From Terriglobia bacterium (GTDB taxonomy: Bacteria; Acidobacteriota; Terriglobia; Bryobacterales; Bryobacteraceae), in contig JAIQEX010000007.1 of NCBI GenBank assembly GCA_020073615.1, positions 1-64,000 of the forward strand: 64,000 bases of DNA, given 5' to 3'. Below are positions 54,564-62,550 of the stretch, in pieces. Every line of letters starts with the position of its first letter. The stretch's first letter is position 1. Below the pieces are notes generated by a model. The model had not been told where the DNA came from, did no database searches, and worked only from the letters and a program-made list of their open reading frames with translations. A program made the translations under genes and the position numbers.

Positions 54564-55543
54564 TTACGCCGCGCGCCATTTCCGCATGCCTCCTGCTGGC
54601 GGCGCTCGCGCTCGGCACGCTCTCCGATGCGCTGCACGAAAGAGCGCCTGTGATTCTCGGCGGCTATCGTGTGCTCGCGGCGGATTTCCACGTGCACAGC
54701 TTTCCGCTCAGTGGGAGCAACCTGGCGCCCTGGGACATCGTTATGGAGGCGCGGCGGCAGGGGCTCGACGCCATCGCCCTCACCGGCCACGACAATGTGT
54801 GGGAGGGCAGGGCGGGGCGGTGGTTCTCCAGCAGGTTCGGCGGGCCCCTCGTGCTGGTGGGCGAAGAGATCCATGCGCCCGGTCACCACGTGATCGCCGT
54901 GGGCATCCACCGCACCATCAGTTGGCGGCTCAGCGCGGCCGCCGCCATAGACGAGGTGCACGCGCAGGGCGGCATCGCCATTGCGGCGCACCCCCTGGCC
55001 GGCTCCTGGCCGGCGTTCGCTGCGGCCATGGGCAAACTGGACGGCACCGAGGTGGTGCAACCCACCGCCCTCGAGAGCGAAGAAAATACCGCGCAATTGC
55101 GGCAATTCTACGAGCGCGCGCGGGCGGCCGCCATCGGCTCCTCCGATTACCACGGCGCCGGACCGCTGGGCGTATGCCGCACGTACGTGTTCTCGCGGAG
55201 CGCCACGGAGCAGGGGATCCTCGAAGCGCTACGCGCCGGGCGCACCGTGGTGTTCGACCGCGGCCGCATCGTCGGCGACCCCGCGCTCATCCGCCTCGCC
55301 CAACAGGACGGGCGGCTGGCGGAGCCGCCAACGCCGCCGCCGGGCCAGGGACTCCTCGCCGCGCTCAGCAGGACGTGCGGCCTTCTCGGCCTCGCCGGGA
55401 TCGTCTTCTTCGGCTTTCGCGCGTCCGCTAACGGGGCTGTGCCTCAGACCGGCCAGCACTCCCGGCACTCCCACTCGGCGCGGAGCCGCGGAGGGCGCGG
55501 AGGTCACGCGGAGAAGACCGTAATAGAGCCACCTTCTCCGTGA
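54560..55543 (+). CDS. PHP-domain metal-dependent hydrolase
   Basis: 327 residues from a GTG at 54560. An N-terminal hydrophobic stretch (ISACLLLAALALGTLSDAL) acts as a signal or anchor. The PHP domain has ADFHVHSFPLSGSN, ALTGHDNVW, ALVGEEI-like VLVGEEIHAPGHHVIAVG, IAAHPLAG and GSSDYHGAGPLG, so the metal-binding His/Asp residues are present. A C-terminal membrane helix follows (GLLGLAGIVFFGFRA). The last ~35 residues are encoded by a dispersed inverted-repeat element and are probably not functional. The family includes phosphoesterases; substrate unknown. Confidence 0.8.
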   Translation: MITPRAISACLLLAALALGTLSDALHERAPVILGGYRVLAADFHVHSFPLSGSNLAPWDIVMEARRQGLDAIALTGHDNVWEGRAGRWFSSRFGGPLVLVGEEIHAPGHHVIAVGIHRTISWRLSAAAAIDEVHAQGGIAIAAHPLAGSWPAFAAAMGKLDGTEVVQPTALESEENTAQLRQFYERARAAAIGSSDYHGAGPLGVCRTYVFSRSATEQGILEALRAGRTVVFDRGRIVGDPALIRLAQQDGRLAEPPTPPPGQGLLAALSRTCGLLGLAGIVFFGFRASANGAVPQTGQHSRHSHSARSRGGRGGHAEKTVIEPPSP

Positions 55544-55683
55544 CCTCGGCTCGCTCTGCGCGCTCGTGCCGGGCAGGTGCATTCGCTGAAACTCGATATT
55601 CGGGCGAGGAGGCTGAGAAGAGAGCGCCGAGCCAATTCTGTGTGCTCCGCGCGGTCTCCGTGTCTCCGCGGCTCCGCGTCGAG
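55474..55683. repeat. Inverted-repeat element overlapping the end of the PHP gene
   Basis: The arm at about 55474-55515 (CTCGGCGCGGAGCCGCGGAG ...) recurs inverted at about 55646-55683 (ending in CTCCGCGGCTCCGCGTCGAG). The two ends are nearly identical over ~20 bases and less so beyond. The ~130 bases between have no gene. The element looks like a small non-coding repeat, with its left arm forming the C-terminal codons of the PHP gene. Confidence 0.65.
55501..55546. terminator. Hairpin at the PHP gene stop
   Basis: AGGTCACGCGGAGAAG (55501-55516) pairs with CTTCTCCGTGACCT (55533-55546): 14 base pairs with a 2-base bulge and a 16-base loop. The PHP stop codon (55541-55543) lies inside the right arm. 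Confidence 0.55.
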
Positions 55684-55728
55684 ATTGAAATCTGAGTCAT
55701 TTGCGTGAACTTCGCCGATGCCACGGCT

Positions 55729-56640
55729 CTACCGCGCCTGCGGTTTAAGAAAGGTGCCCTGATCCAACTCGTCGAACGCCTGGCGGAGCTGCTCCTGCGT
55801 GTTCATCACGATGGGGCCGTACCACGCCACCGGCTCTTGCAGTGGCTTTCCCGAGCACAGCAGAAACCGGATGCCATCCTCGCCCGCATGGACCATGAGC
55901 TCGTCGCCGCGGTCGAACAGGATCAGCGAGCGGTTGTCCGCCTCCGCCGGAGGCTTGGTAACCGCCCATCCGACCGCTTCGGTGGGCACGGCGAGCGGGC
56001 TCGATGCGTTGCAGAACTTCCCGCTGCCCCCGAACACGTACGCGAAGGCGTGGCGCGTGGTCTCCACGGGCAGCGCCTTGCTGCGCCCCGGAGGCACGGA
56101 CACATCGAGGTAAATCGGATCGGCGGCGATGCCGTCGACCGGCCCCTTGCGGCCCCAGAAGCTTCCGCAAACCACACGCACGTGCGTACCATCGTCATCC
56201 TGGATTGAAGGGATGTCGGCGGCTTTCACTTCCTGGTAACGGGGCGGCGTCATTTTGAGCGACGCGGGAAGGTTGGCCCACAACTGGAAGCCATGCATCC
56301 GGCCCGTGGGATCGCCTTTCGGCATCTCCTGATGAATGATGCCGCTTCCGGCGGTCATCCACTGCACGTCGCCGGCCGCGATGGCGCCGCGGTTCCCCAT
56401 GCTGTCGCCGTGCTCGACGGTTCCGGCCAGCACGTAGGTGATGGTCTCGATCCCGCGGTGGGGGTGCCAGGGGAAGCCCGCCAGGTAATCCTCGGGAACG
56501 TCGTTGCGAAAGTCGTCGAGCAGGAGAAAGGGGTCGAAATCGGAAGTGTTGCCAAAACCAAACGCGCGGCGCAGATGCACGCCCGCGCCCTCGAGCGTCG
56601 GCTTGGATTTCACCAGCCGCTTTACCGGCCGAAGTGACAT
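55729..56640 (-). CDS. Pirin-family protein
   Basis: 303 residues. The N-terminal cupin carries the pirin iron-binding motif: FPWHPHRGIETITYVLAGTV (His-x-His), GTVEHGDSMGNRG, and SGIIHQEMP. The C-terminal cupin is less conserved (GSFWGRKGPVDGI; HAFAYVFGGSGKF). Length and motif spacing are typical. Bacterial pirins are linked to quercetin oxidation, pyruvate metabolism or redox signalling; the exact role cannot be told. It is alone on its strand between convergent and divergent neighbours. Confidence 0.93.
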   Translation of the reverse strand: MSLRPVKRLVKSKPTLEGAGVHLRRAFGFGNTSDFDPFLLLDDFRNDVPEDYLAGFPWHPHRGIETITYVLAGTVEHGDSMGNRGAIAAGDVQWMTAGSGIIHQEMPKGDPTGRMHGFQLWANLPASLKMTPPRYQEVKAADIPSIQDDDGTHVRVVCGSFWGRKGPVDGIAADPIYLDVSVPPGRSKALPVETTRHAFAYVFGGSGKFCNASSPLAVPTEAVGWAVTKPPAEADNRSLILFDRGDELMVHAGEDGIRFLLCSGKPLQEPVAWYGPIVMNTQEQLRQAFDELDQGTFLKPQAR

Positions 56641-56724
56641 GCGGCCTCCATGAACGAGAGTCTAACTTGTTTGGCCGAGCGCCGCCACCGGTCCGGGTGG
56701 CCTGGGTCCTGGTACCATGCGGAA

Positions 56725-56994
56725 ATGAACTGGAACGATGCCGCCGAGGACTTGGTCCAATCCGTGCTGGCGCAAACGCCGCGCCCGAGCCGCGAGGCGA
56801 TGGAAGCGCAACTGCGCGAGGGCGCCGAGCGATTGGCGGAGGAGGACGGTAAGAACCGGGTCGGCGTGGAGACGGTCATCGCCGCCTGGGTGGCCGGTAC
56901 GCCCGAGGCCATTCGCCCCGACCTCCCGCGGCAGATGGAGCGGCTGGGGCTGAACCCGTCGGAGTACCGGCATTTGCTTGACGGAAATGGGTAG
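56725..56994 (+). CDS. Small helical protein, PCP_red-like
   Basis: 89 residues from the ATG at 56725. The sequence (NWNDAAEDLVQSVLAQTP ... GVETVIAAW ... LGLNPSEYRHLL) resembles the small domain at the C-terminus of light-independent protochlorophyllide reductase B chains and similar short proteins, by spacing only. No other photosynthesis gene is near. The end overlaps the pseudouridine synthase gene by 8 bases. In-frame Met codons further upstream (56650) lack any ribosome-binding site. Confidence 0.5.
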   Translation: MNWNDAAEDLVQSVLAQTPRPSREAMEAQLREGAERLAEEDGKNRVGVETVIAAWVAGTPEAIRPDLPRQMERLGLNPSEYRHLLDGNG

Positions 56995-57718
56995 GTCCAC
57001 AGCGAAAAACCGGCGGCCGCCTCGCTTCTCACAGGAACTTCCCATACTGTACGAGGACGATGCCGTGGTGGTCCTCGATAAACCGGCGGGCCTCCCGGCA
57101 GTGCCTATAAAAGGCTCCGACAGCCCGTCCGCTCTATCTTTGCTTTCCGCGAGACTGGCGCGGAAGAGACAACGAGCCCTGGTCGTCCATCGCATCGACC
57201 GGTTCACGTCCGGCGTTCTGCTCTTCGCAAAGACCGAGCCGGATCGAGAGATCCTCGTTCGCCAGTTTCTCAGCCACACTCCAGTGAGGCAGTATCTGGC
57301 GGTACTGCGCGGGCGGCTCGAGGCCCGGGAGGGGACTCTGGTGCACTATTTTCGGCGCGAAGGAATGTTTCAAAAACTGCGCACGGAGAGCGACGCCGAA
57401 GCGGCTCGCGCCGAACTTCGATACTCCGTCGAGCGGCTCCTTCGGGGCGCGACGCTCGTGCGCGTTGCGCTGCTGACGGGATTGCAGAATCAGATTCGAG
57501 CCCAGTTTTCGGCAATTGGCCACCCGGTCGTCGGCGACCGGAAATATCACCCGGCAGAATCCTCCGAGCGGCTGATCGCGCGCGTCGCTCTCCACGCAAC
57601 GCACCTTCAGTTTGTTCATCCGCGCTCCCGAGAGGGCATCTCGATCGACTGCGAGCTGCCTTGCGATCTGCGGCACTTGATTCAGGGCCTGTCGCCGCGC
57701 GCCCGCGAGTGCCGGTGA
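56987..57718 (+). CDS. RluA-family RNA pseudouridine synthase
   Basis: 243 residues. ILYEDDAVVVLDKPAGLPAV, VHRIDRFTSGVLLFAKTEPD (catalytic Asp in HRIDRxTSG), GLQNQIRAQFSAIGHPVVGD and ARVALHATHLQFVHPRSRE are the RluA signatures in order. No S4 domain precedes, so it is a short RluA/TruC-type enzyme. The ATG at 56987 overlaps the previous stop and is preferred to a TTG at 56978. Target could be rRNA or tRNA; not determinable. Confidence 0.92.
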   Translation: MGRSTAKNRRPPRFSQELPILYEDDAVVVLDKPAGLPAVPIKGSDSPSALSLLSARLARKRQRALVVHRIDRFTSGVLLFAKTEPDREILVRQFLSHTPVRQYLAVLRGRLEAREGTLVHYFRREGMFQKLRTESDAEAARAELRYSVERLLRGATLVRVALLTGLQNQIRAQFSAIGHPVVGDRKYHPAESSERLIARVALHATHLQFVHPRSREGISIDCELPCDLRHLIQGLSPRARECR

Positions 57719-57768
57719 GCGTTCGGGGGTGAACTCATCTCCCCGGGCTGACCGCCGGGGGCCGCCGG

Positions 57769-59730
57769 CTAATGCACCACGAAGGTCAACCCCCCGTGGG
57801 CGACATTGGCGCCGGTCTGTTTCTCGTCCGTCACGACTAAAGTCATGTTATAAGATCCGGGCGCCAGGGGGATGGATTTGGTGTAAGTGCGCCCGCTGGT
57901 CAGTGGGTCGTTGAAGTAAGTTATAAGTTGCGCCTGCGCCGCCGCTGGTTGGTCTGCGGTTAGGACCAGCCCGACGATGTGGAACGGCCCGGCTCCGGGT
58001 TCGAGGGTGCCGGAGACGGTGACGATGCCTGCGTTCACTACTGCCTCAATGCGCGCTCCCTTGCCGGCGACCGTGAGGCGCGGCTTGCCTTCCAACTTAC
58101 CGGTTGCCGCGCCGGCGCCGGGTGCGAGATAGCGTAGGGCATCTTTTTCGGACGGGTCAAATGACATGCGATACTCGCCCGACATGGCCGGGTCGACGAA
58201 CTCGACTATGACATCCGCGCCGATCCCTTCCAGATAGCGGTAGCGCCACTGCTGGAAGGGGAATGTGGTGGTGGCGCCGCCCTGCGCGGCGGGCCGCTGG
58301 AATTGCCCGCCGGCAGGATGGTCTTCGATCTCATCCGGCGGTCCGTAGGTGATATAAATGCGGCCCCGATCGGTCCTCCAGCCGGCAATCCCCGGCGCTG
58401 CGAAGTGCTCGTTGGCGTAAGCGATGCGGCGATAATGTTCCTCCCGGAACTCGTTCTCCGCGGTGCCCGGAGTGGGATCGCGGCGCAGCCAGAACTGCTC
58501 GATGAACTGCTCCCGATCAGCGCCGGTCTGGAGGCGCTGGAACGCGAGCCGCTCCGCCTCCGTGATGATGTAGGCGACGTCTTCGCTCATCCACTTTTGG
58601 TACGGTCCGGCGGGCGCCATCGCGGGGAGAGAGTTTTTCTTCTCCTGGGGAATGGGTAGCGGGACGGGCGGCGCCTGCTGCGCCTGCGCGGAAGCCGGCG
58701 CGGCTTGGGCCGCAGGGGCCGGCTTCGGCTGCCAGACGGCAAGCGCCAGACCGATCGAGGCCAGCAGCAGCCCGATGGAAAAAACCGGTGCGGCCGCGGT
58801 GCGCGGACCCTCCGGCCCGCCCAGCAAGCGGCGGATGCGTTGTGCGAGCCGGCCTCCGCTGGCGGCCAGCGCGGCCTCCCGCCGCGGCCAGCGGCTTCCT
58901 TCGAGCGCCGCCAAAGTGGCCGCATATCCACGGGCGTCCCCCGCCAGGCTCACCACCACGTCGTCGCAGCAGTTCTCGCGCTCCGCACGCACTATGGCCG
59001 AGACCCACCACACCGCCGGGTGGTAAAACAGCAGTCCTTCCACGAACCCTTGCAGAAAATTGACCAGGTAATCGTGGCGGCGGATGTGTGCCAGTTCGTG
59101 GATCAGAATGGATTCCAGTTGCTCCACCCGCAGGCCTGTGACCAGGCCCAGAGGCAGCAGGACCACCGGGCGGAAAAAGCCGATGATTACCGGCACGTCG
59201 GCGAGACACGATTCCAGCAGGGCCACCGGACGCGACACGCGCAGCCGCGCGCGAAGATCGTCGAGCCGCGCCTGCCAGCCCCCTGGAGCGGCACACACCC
59301 CCACGCGGCGCAGCCGCCGCGCCCCCATCCAGCCGGAAAGGCTGCGCGCGTAGAAGAGCAGGACGCCCGCCATCCACAACGGCGCTGCCAACGCCAGCCG
59401 GTCGCGCAGGCTTTGCGGCAGCGGCTCGGCGGGAGCCGAGGCGGCTGCGGCGGAAACAAACGCGCGCGCCGGATCGCGAAGCGAAATCGCCACGGCGGCC
59501 TCGTGCCCGGCCGCCAGCGACCATGCCAGGGTCAAGCCAAACGCCAGCGCCATGGCTGTCAAAGTGGCGCAAGCCACGCCATAGCGCAGACGCGCCGCTC
59601 GCGGACGGCACAGGCCGAGGATCGCCGCCAGCAACAGGGCGGCCAGCGCGCCCTCCCACAGAAAATGAAACAGCGTCCAGCCGAGGGCGCGCGCCAACGG
59701 TGTGCGGACCAGGGTTTCAAGAATATTCAT
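57769..59730 (-). CDS. BlaR1-like M56 peptidase fused to a GWxTD domain
   Basis: 653 residues. Four membrane helices in the first ~300 residues surround the zinc site ESILIHELAHIRRHDYLVN (HExxH) and the third-ligand region ERENCCDDVVVS. After another helix (FSIGLLLASIGLALAVWQ) comes a Pro/Ala/Gln linker and a GWxTD domain (DREQFIEQFWLRRDP; GWRTDRGRIYITYGPPDEI). The last ~130 residues are a beta-sandwich domain. BlaR1 relatives cleave the partner repressor BlaI when a signal is sensed. There is no penicillin-binding domain here, so the signal is something else. The start overlaps the blaI stop (ATGA). Confidence 0.92.
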   Translation of the reverse strand: MNILETLVRTPLARALGWTLFHFLWEGALAALLLAAILGLCRPRAARLRYGVACATLTAMALAFGLTLAWSLAAGHEAAVAISLRDPARAFVSAAAASAPAEPLPQSLRDRLALAAPLWMAGVLLFYARSLSGWMGARRLRRVGVCAAPGGWQARLDDLRARLRVSRPVALLESCLADVPVIIGFFRPVVLLPLGLVTGLRVEQLESILIHELAHIRRHDYLVNFLQGFVEGLLFYHPAVWWVSAIVRAERENCCDDVVVSLAGDARGYAATLAALEGSRWPRREAALAASGGRLAQRIRRLLGGPEGPRTAAAPVFSIGLLLASIGLALAVWQPKPAPAAQAAPASAQAQQAPPVPLPIPQEKKNSLPAMAPAGPYQKWMSEDVAYIITEAERLAFQRLQTGADREQFIEQFWLRRDPTPGTAENEFREEHYRRIAYANEHFAAPGIAGWRTDRGRIYITYGPPDEIEDHPAGGQFQRPAAQGGATTTFPFQQWRYRYLEGIGADVIVEFVDPAMSGEYRMSFDPSEKDALRYLAPGAGAATGKLEGKPRLTVAGKGARIEAVVNAGIVTVSGTLEPGAGPFHIVGLVLTADQPAAAQAQLITYFNDPLTSGRTYTKSIPLAPGSYNMTLVVTDEKQTGANVAHGGLTFVVH

Positions 59731-60122
59731 TGCGTCCCCTTCTCGTATTCCTCGAGGAGCTTGCGCAGCTCCGCCAGTTCTTCCTTCGATGCCTTGCGTG
59801 CCGCCAGCGCCCCCACGAGCAGGCTCTTGGCCGAACCGTTGAAGGCGCGCTGGAGCAGGTCGCCCGCCAGTTGCCGCTGCGTCCATTCGCGCGGCCGGCT
59901 GGCCTGGTAGATGTGCGCGCGCTCCTTTTCATCGCGCCGCACGAGCCCCTTCTCCGCCATGATCTGCAACATCTTCAGCACCGTGGTGTATTGCGCCGGC
60001 TTGCGCTGGGCAATAATCTCGTGGACCTCGCGCACGGTCGCCGGGCCGCGGGCCCACAGCACGGTGAGGATTTCCAGCTCGGCATCGGTCGGCCGCGGCG
60101 GTTGGGGCGTCTTGGCGGACAT
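59727..60122 (-). CDS. blaI: BlaI/MecI/CopY-family repressor
   Basis: 131 residues. PTDAELEILTVLWARGPATV, EIIAQRKPAQYTTVLKMLQ and MAEKGLVRRDEKERAHIYQA form the winged helix. The C-terminal region (RAFNGSAKSLLVGALAARKA, EELAELRKLLEEYEKG) is the dimerisation part and carries an N/S-rich site near the usual cleavage point. It is expected to repress its own operon with the downstream M56 gene, being cleaved when that protein is activated. A direct repeat just upstream is the likely operator. Confidence 0.92.
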   Translation of the reverse strand: MSAKTPQPPRPTDAELEILTVLWARGPATVREVHEIIAQRKPAQYTTVLKMLQIMAEKGLVRRDEKERAHIYQASRPREWTQRQLAGDLLQRAFNGSAKSLLVGALAARKASKEELAELRKLLEEYEKGTQ

Positions 60123-60125
60123 AAT

Positions 60126-60148
60126 CTACGAAGACTTTACTACGAAGA
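60126..60148. promoter_or_regulatory. Direct repeat upstream of blaI, candidate operator
   Basis: CTACGAAGA occurs at 60126-60134 and 60140-60148, a 14-base period, immediately before the blaI start codon (60122). Known BlaI operators contain TACTACA-like boxes; the boxes here read TACTACGAAGA. Position directly over the start suits autorepression. Confidence 0.55.
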
Positions 60149-60235
60149 GACTCGTGTGTCAAGAGGGCGGCCGCAACCTTACTGGTTCATGGAAGCCGCG
60201 GCCGGAAGTCTGAGCTGCGGCAGCGGTAGTTACGG

Positions 60236-60307
60236 GTATTCCTGGCGGACCGCGTATTCCTGGCGGACCGCGTATTCCTGGCGGACCGCGTATTCCTCGT
60301 GGACCGC
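60236..60307. repeat. Four tandem copies of an 18-base unit
   Basis: GTATTCCTGGCGGACCGC occurs at 60236, 60254 and 60272, with a variant at 60290-60307. The unit is a multiple of three, so frames stay open through it. On the plus strand a 40-residue frame from 60189 would encode YSWRTA repeats. On the minus strand the repeats would encode AVRQEY units just after the TAG of the zinc-ribbon gene at 60308. Neither has other coding support. Confidence 0.85.
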
Positions 60308-60535
60308 CTAATCGGCCTTGGGTTCGTGCTCGGAGCCGGCGTCTTGCAGTTGCTCCGCGCCCCGGCCCTTCGGCGCCGTGTACCTATAGAAGCGGTGCCT
60401 GCACCTGCGGCAGCGGTACGGCTGCCGGCGGAAAAACCTCATGATGTAATCCCGGATGCCGTTTTGCAGGGAATGGCGGATATCCCTACCGCCGCAACTC
60501 GGGCACCGGAGGTGGCCGACCGACTCGGTGCTCAC
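60308..60535 (-). CDS. Small zinc-ribbon protein
   Basis: 75 residues. C11xxC14 and C42xxC45 (LRCPSCGGRDIRHS ... PYRCRRCRHRFYRY) form a zinc ribbon split by a 27-residue helical, basic insert (IRDYIMRFFRRQ). The C-terminal tail is charged and ends at a TAG that directly abuts the 18-base tandem repeat. Small proteins of this layout are common in Acidobacteriota; function unknown. It is followed by no cotranscribed gene. Confidence 0.75.
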   Translation of the reverse strand: MSTESVGHLRCPSCGGRDIRHSLQNGIRDYIMRFFRRQPYRCRRCRHRFYRYTAPKGRGAEQLQDAGSEHEPKAD

Positions 60536-60577
60536 ATCTCCGTTCCTACAAGGCCGAGCTTACCAGATTCCTGTGAA

Positions 60578-61525
60578 TTATGTCACGTGGGCGCGGGCCA
60601 ACCCGGCCAGCCCGTCGAGGTCGGCCGGCTCTCCGAACTTCCAACCTTCGAGCGCCGGGTCGATGTTGCGCAACAGGCCCGTGAGCACGCTGCCCGCGCC
60701 CACCTCCACGAAGCGGGTGGTGCCTTGCGCCGCCAGCAGGCGAATGCTCTCCAGCCAGCGAACCGGGTTGGGCACCTGCTGGTACAGTCCTTCCCGCGCC
60801 TCGGCGCCGGTGCGTACTTCGCGCGCCTGCCAGTTATTGACCAGGGGGAACGCCAGGTCGCGGAATTCGGTGGCATCCAGGCTGGCGCGCAGCCGCTCCT
60901 GGGCCGGCTTCATGAGCGCACAGTGGAACGGCGCGCTCACCGGCAGCAGCACGGCGCGGCGCGCCCCGGCCGCCTTGGCCAGTTCCATGGCGCGCCCCAC
61001 GGCAGCGGCGTGCCCCGCAATCACCACCTGGTCCGGTGAATTCAGATTGGCCGCGCTCACAATTTCGCCCTGCGCCGCCTCCGCCAGCACGGGTTCCAGC
61101 TTTCCCGCCGGCAGTTTGAGCAGCGCCGCCATGGCCCCCACCCCCGCCGGTACGGCCTCCTGCATGTAACGCCCGCGCTGCCGCACCAGGCGCACCGCCT
61201 CCCCCAGGCGCAGGCTGCCCGCCGCCACCAGCGCCGCGTATTCGCCCAGGCTGTGTCCGGCCACGGAATCGGGCGTCAGCCCGCGCTCGCGCAGTACCTC
61301 GAAGGCCGCGACGGAAACCGTAAGCAGGGCGGGTTGGGTGTTCTCCGTGAGCTTGAGATCCTCCTCCGGACCCTCGAAGCAGAGACGCGAAATGGGGAAA
61401 CCGAGAGCGTCGTCGGCTTCTTCGAACACACGGCGCGCGGCGGCGTACGCGCCGGCCAGGCGTTTTCCCATACCGGCGGCCTGCGAGCCCTGGCCGGGAA
61501 AGAGGAATGCGGTTTTGGGCGTCAA
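60578..61525 (-). CDS. fabD: Malonyl-CoA:ACP transacylase FabD
   Basis: 315 residues. FLFPGQGSQAAGMGKRLAGA opens the protein; catalytic Ser is in VAGHSLGEYAALVAAG; the His is in LLPVSAPFHCALMKPA. The active-site Gln/Arg region RQRGRYMQEAVPAGVGAM is present. It loads malonyl onto acyl carrier protein for fatty acid synthesis. The start is a TTG at 61525 because no ATG fits before the conserved opening. TATAAT lies only ~8 bases upstream and there is no ribosome-binding site, so the mRNA may be leaderless. No other fab genes are adjacent. Confidence 0.93.
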   Translation of the reverse strand: MTPKTAFLFPGQGSQAAGMGKRLAGAYAAARRVFEEADDALGFPISRLCFEGPEEDLKLTENTQPALLTVSVAAFEVLRERGLTPDSVAGHSLGEYAALVAAGSLRLGEAVRLVRQRGRYMQEAVPAGVGAMAALLKLPAGKLEPVLAEAAQGEIVSAANLNSPDQVVIAGHAAAVGRAMELAKAAGARRAVLLPVSAPFHCALMKPAQERLRASLDATEFRDLAFPLVNNWQAREVRTGAEAREGLYQQVPNPVRWLESIRLLAAQGTTRFVEVGAGSVLTGLLRNIDPALEGWKFGEPADLDGLAGLARAHVT

Positions 61526-61699
61526 ACGGAAATTATACCGGTTGGCGCGCGGCCGATGCCCGATTCGGCCTCCTCCGTGCCGCTTCGTACACACAGCCTG
61601 CAAGCGTCGTCCGGCATGTCGAGAATTCGCCCATCGAAGTGCGGCAGGTGATGAGCGGGCCGCCCGAAGACCTGCTGTGAACCCGTACGGTCTCGACCC

Positions 61700-61719
61700 G
61701 GCAGGCGGCACCGCCTGCC
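61700..61719. other. Short palindrome upstream of the DUF1080 gene
   Basis: GGCAGGCGG and CCGCCTGCC flank two bases (61700-61719), a near-perfect palindrome about 30 bases before the ATG at 61750. It could be an operator or a small hairpin. The rest of the 61526-61749 gap shows no gene. Confidence 0.35.
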
Positions 61720-61749
61720 ATCCGCGCCGGCCGTGCTATCTTCGCAAAC

Positions 61750-62490
61750 ATGCATGCCTTCACCCGCTGCCTCGCCGGCCCGCTTTTTCTGGCCGCGGCC
61801 GCTCTCGCCGGAGACGCCGATATCCCGCCGCACGGACCGCCACTGACTTTGTTCGATGGCGCCAATCTCGATCGGTTCGACACCTTCCTCAAAACCACGG
61901 GACTGAACCGCGATCCCGGCCGTGTGTTCCGGGTCGAAGACGGCGTCATTCACGTCTCCGGCAAGGAATTCGGCTATATCATTACGAAGCAGGAATTTGC
62001 CAATTATTACCTCAGCGCGGAATTCAAGTGGGGGGAAGGCACTTACCCTCCGCGCGAAGGCCAGGCCCGCGACAGCGGCATTCTCTATCACGTGCGCGGC
62101 CCGCAGAAGGTATGGCCCACCTCGATTGAGTTCCAGATTCAGGAAGGATGCACCGGGGATTTCTGGCTGACCGACGGCGGCGCCTTGACCTCGCGGGGAA
62201 ACCGCGCGGCCGGCCCACCCGGGCAGGCCGTCAGAATCGACCGCCTGGGCAAAGGTCCATGGAAAGACGTAGCCGGCTACCGCGATCCCACCGGTGAAGT
62301 GGAGAAGCCGCGCGGCGAGTGGAACCTGCTGGAGCTGGTGGCCGCGGGCGACCGCGTCAGGCAATACGTCAACGGGAAGCTGGTCAACGAGGGCTCCGAG
62401 GCTTATCCGTCCAGCGGCAAAATCCTGTTCCAGTCCGAGGGCGCCGAGATTTTCTTCCGCAACATCCGGCTGTCACCCTTGAAGCCGTAG
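61750..62490 (+). CDS. Secreted DUF1080 (3-keto-disaccharide hydrolase-like) protein
   Basis: 246 residues with a signal peptide (FLAAAALAGDAD). LTLFDGANLDRFDTFLKTTG, RVEDGVIHVSGKEFGYIITK, YYLSAEFKWGEGT, DSGILYHVRGPQKVWPTSIE with FQIQEG, and GEWNLLELVAAGDRVRQYVN are the DUF1080 concanavalin-like pattern. Some members hydrolyse 3-keto-glycosides; others only bind carbohydrate. It lies in front of a LacI-type regulator on the same strand, which may sense the released sugar. Confidence 0.88.
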   Translation: MHAFTRCLAGPLFLAAAALAGDADIPPHGPPLTLFDGANLDRFDTFLKTTGLNRDPGRVFRVEDGVIHVSGKEFGYIITKQEFANYYLSAEFKWGEGTYPPREGQARDSGILYHVRGPQKVWPTSIEFQIQEGCTGDFWLTDGGALTSRGNRAAGPPGQAVRIDRLGKGPWKDVAGYRDPTGEVEKPRGEWNLLELVAAGDRVRQYVNGKLVNEGSEAYPSSGKILFQSEGAEIFFRNIRLSPLKP

Positions 62491-62521
62491 CGGCGAGTAA
62501 CTTGAACGGTAACTGAGGCGC

Positions 62522-62527
62522 TATAAT
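62522..62527 (+). promoter_or_regulatory. -10 box (TATAAT) of the LacI-family gene
   Basis: A perfect TATAAT lies 24 bases before the TTG start at 62551. A TTGAAC 14 bases upstream is too close to be an ordinary -35 box, so the promoter is only partly supported. Confidence 0.4.
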
Positions 62528-62550
62528 CGGGCCTTGAGGAGGCACCCGCG

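Noticed and set aside
60236-60307. The 18-base repeats as a CRISPR array
   Set aside because: Units are directly adjacent with no spacers.
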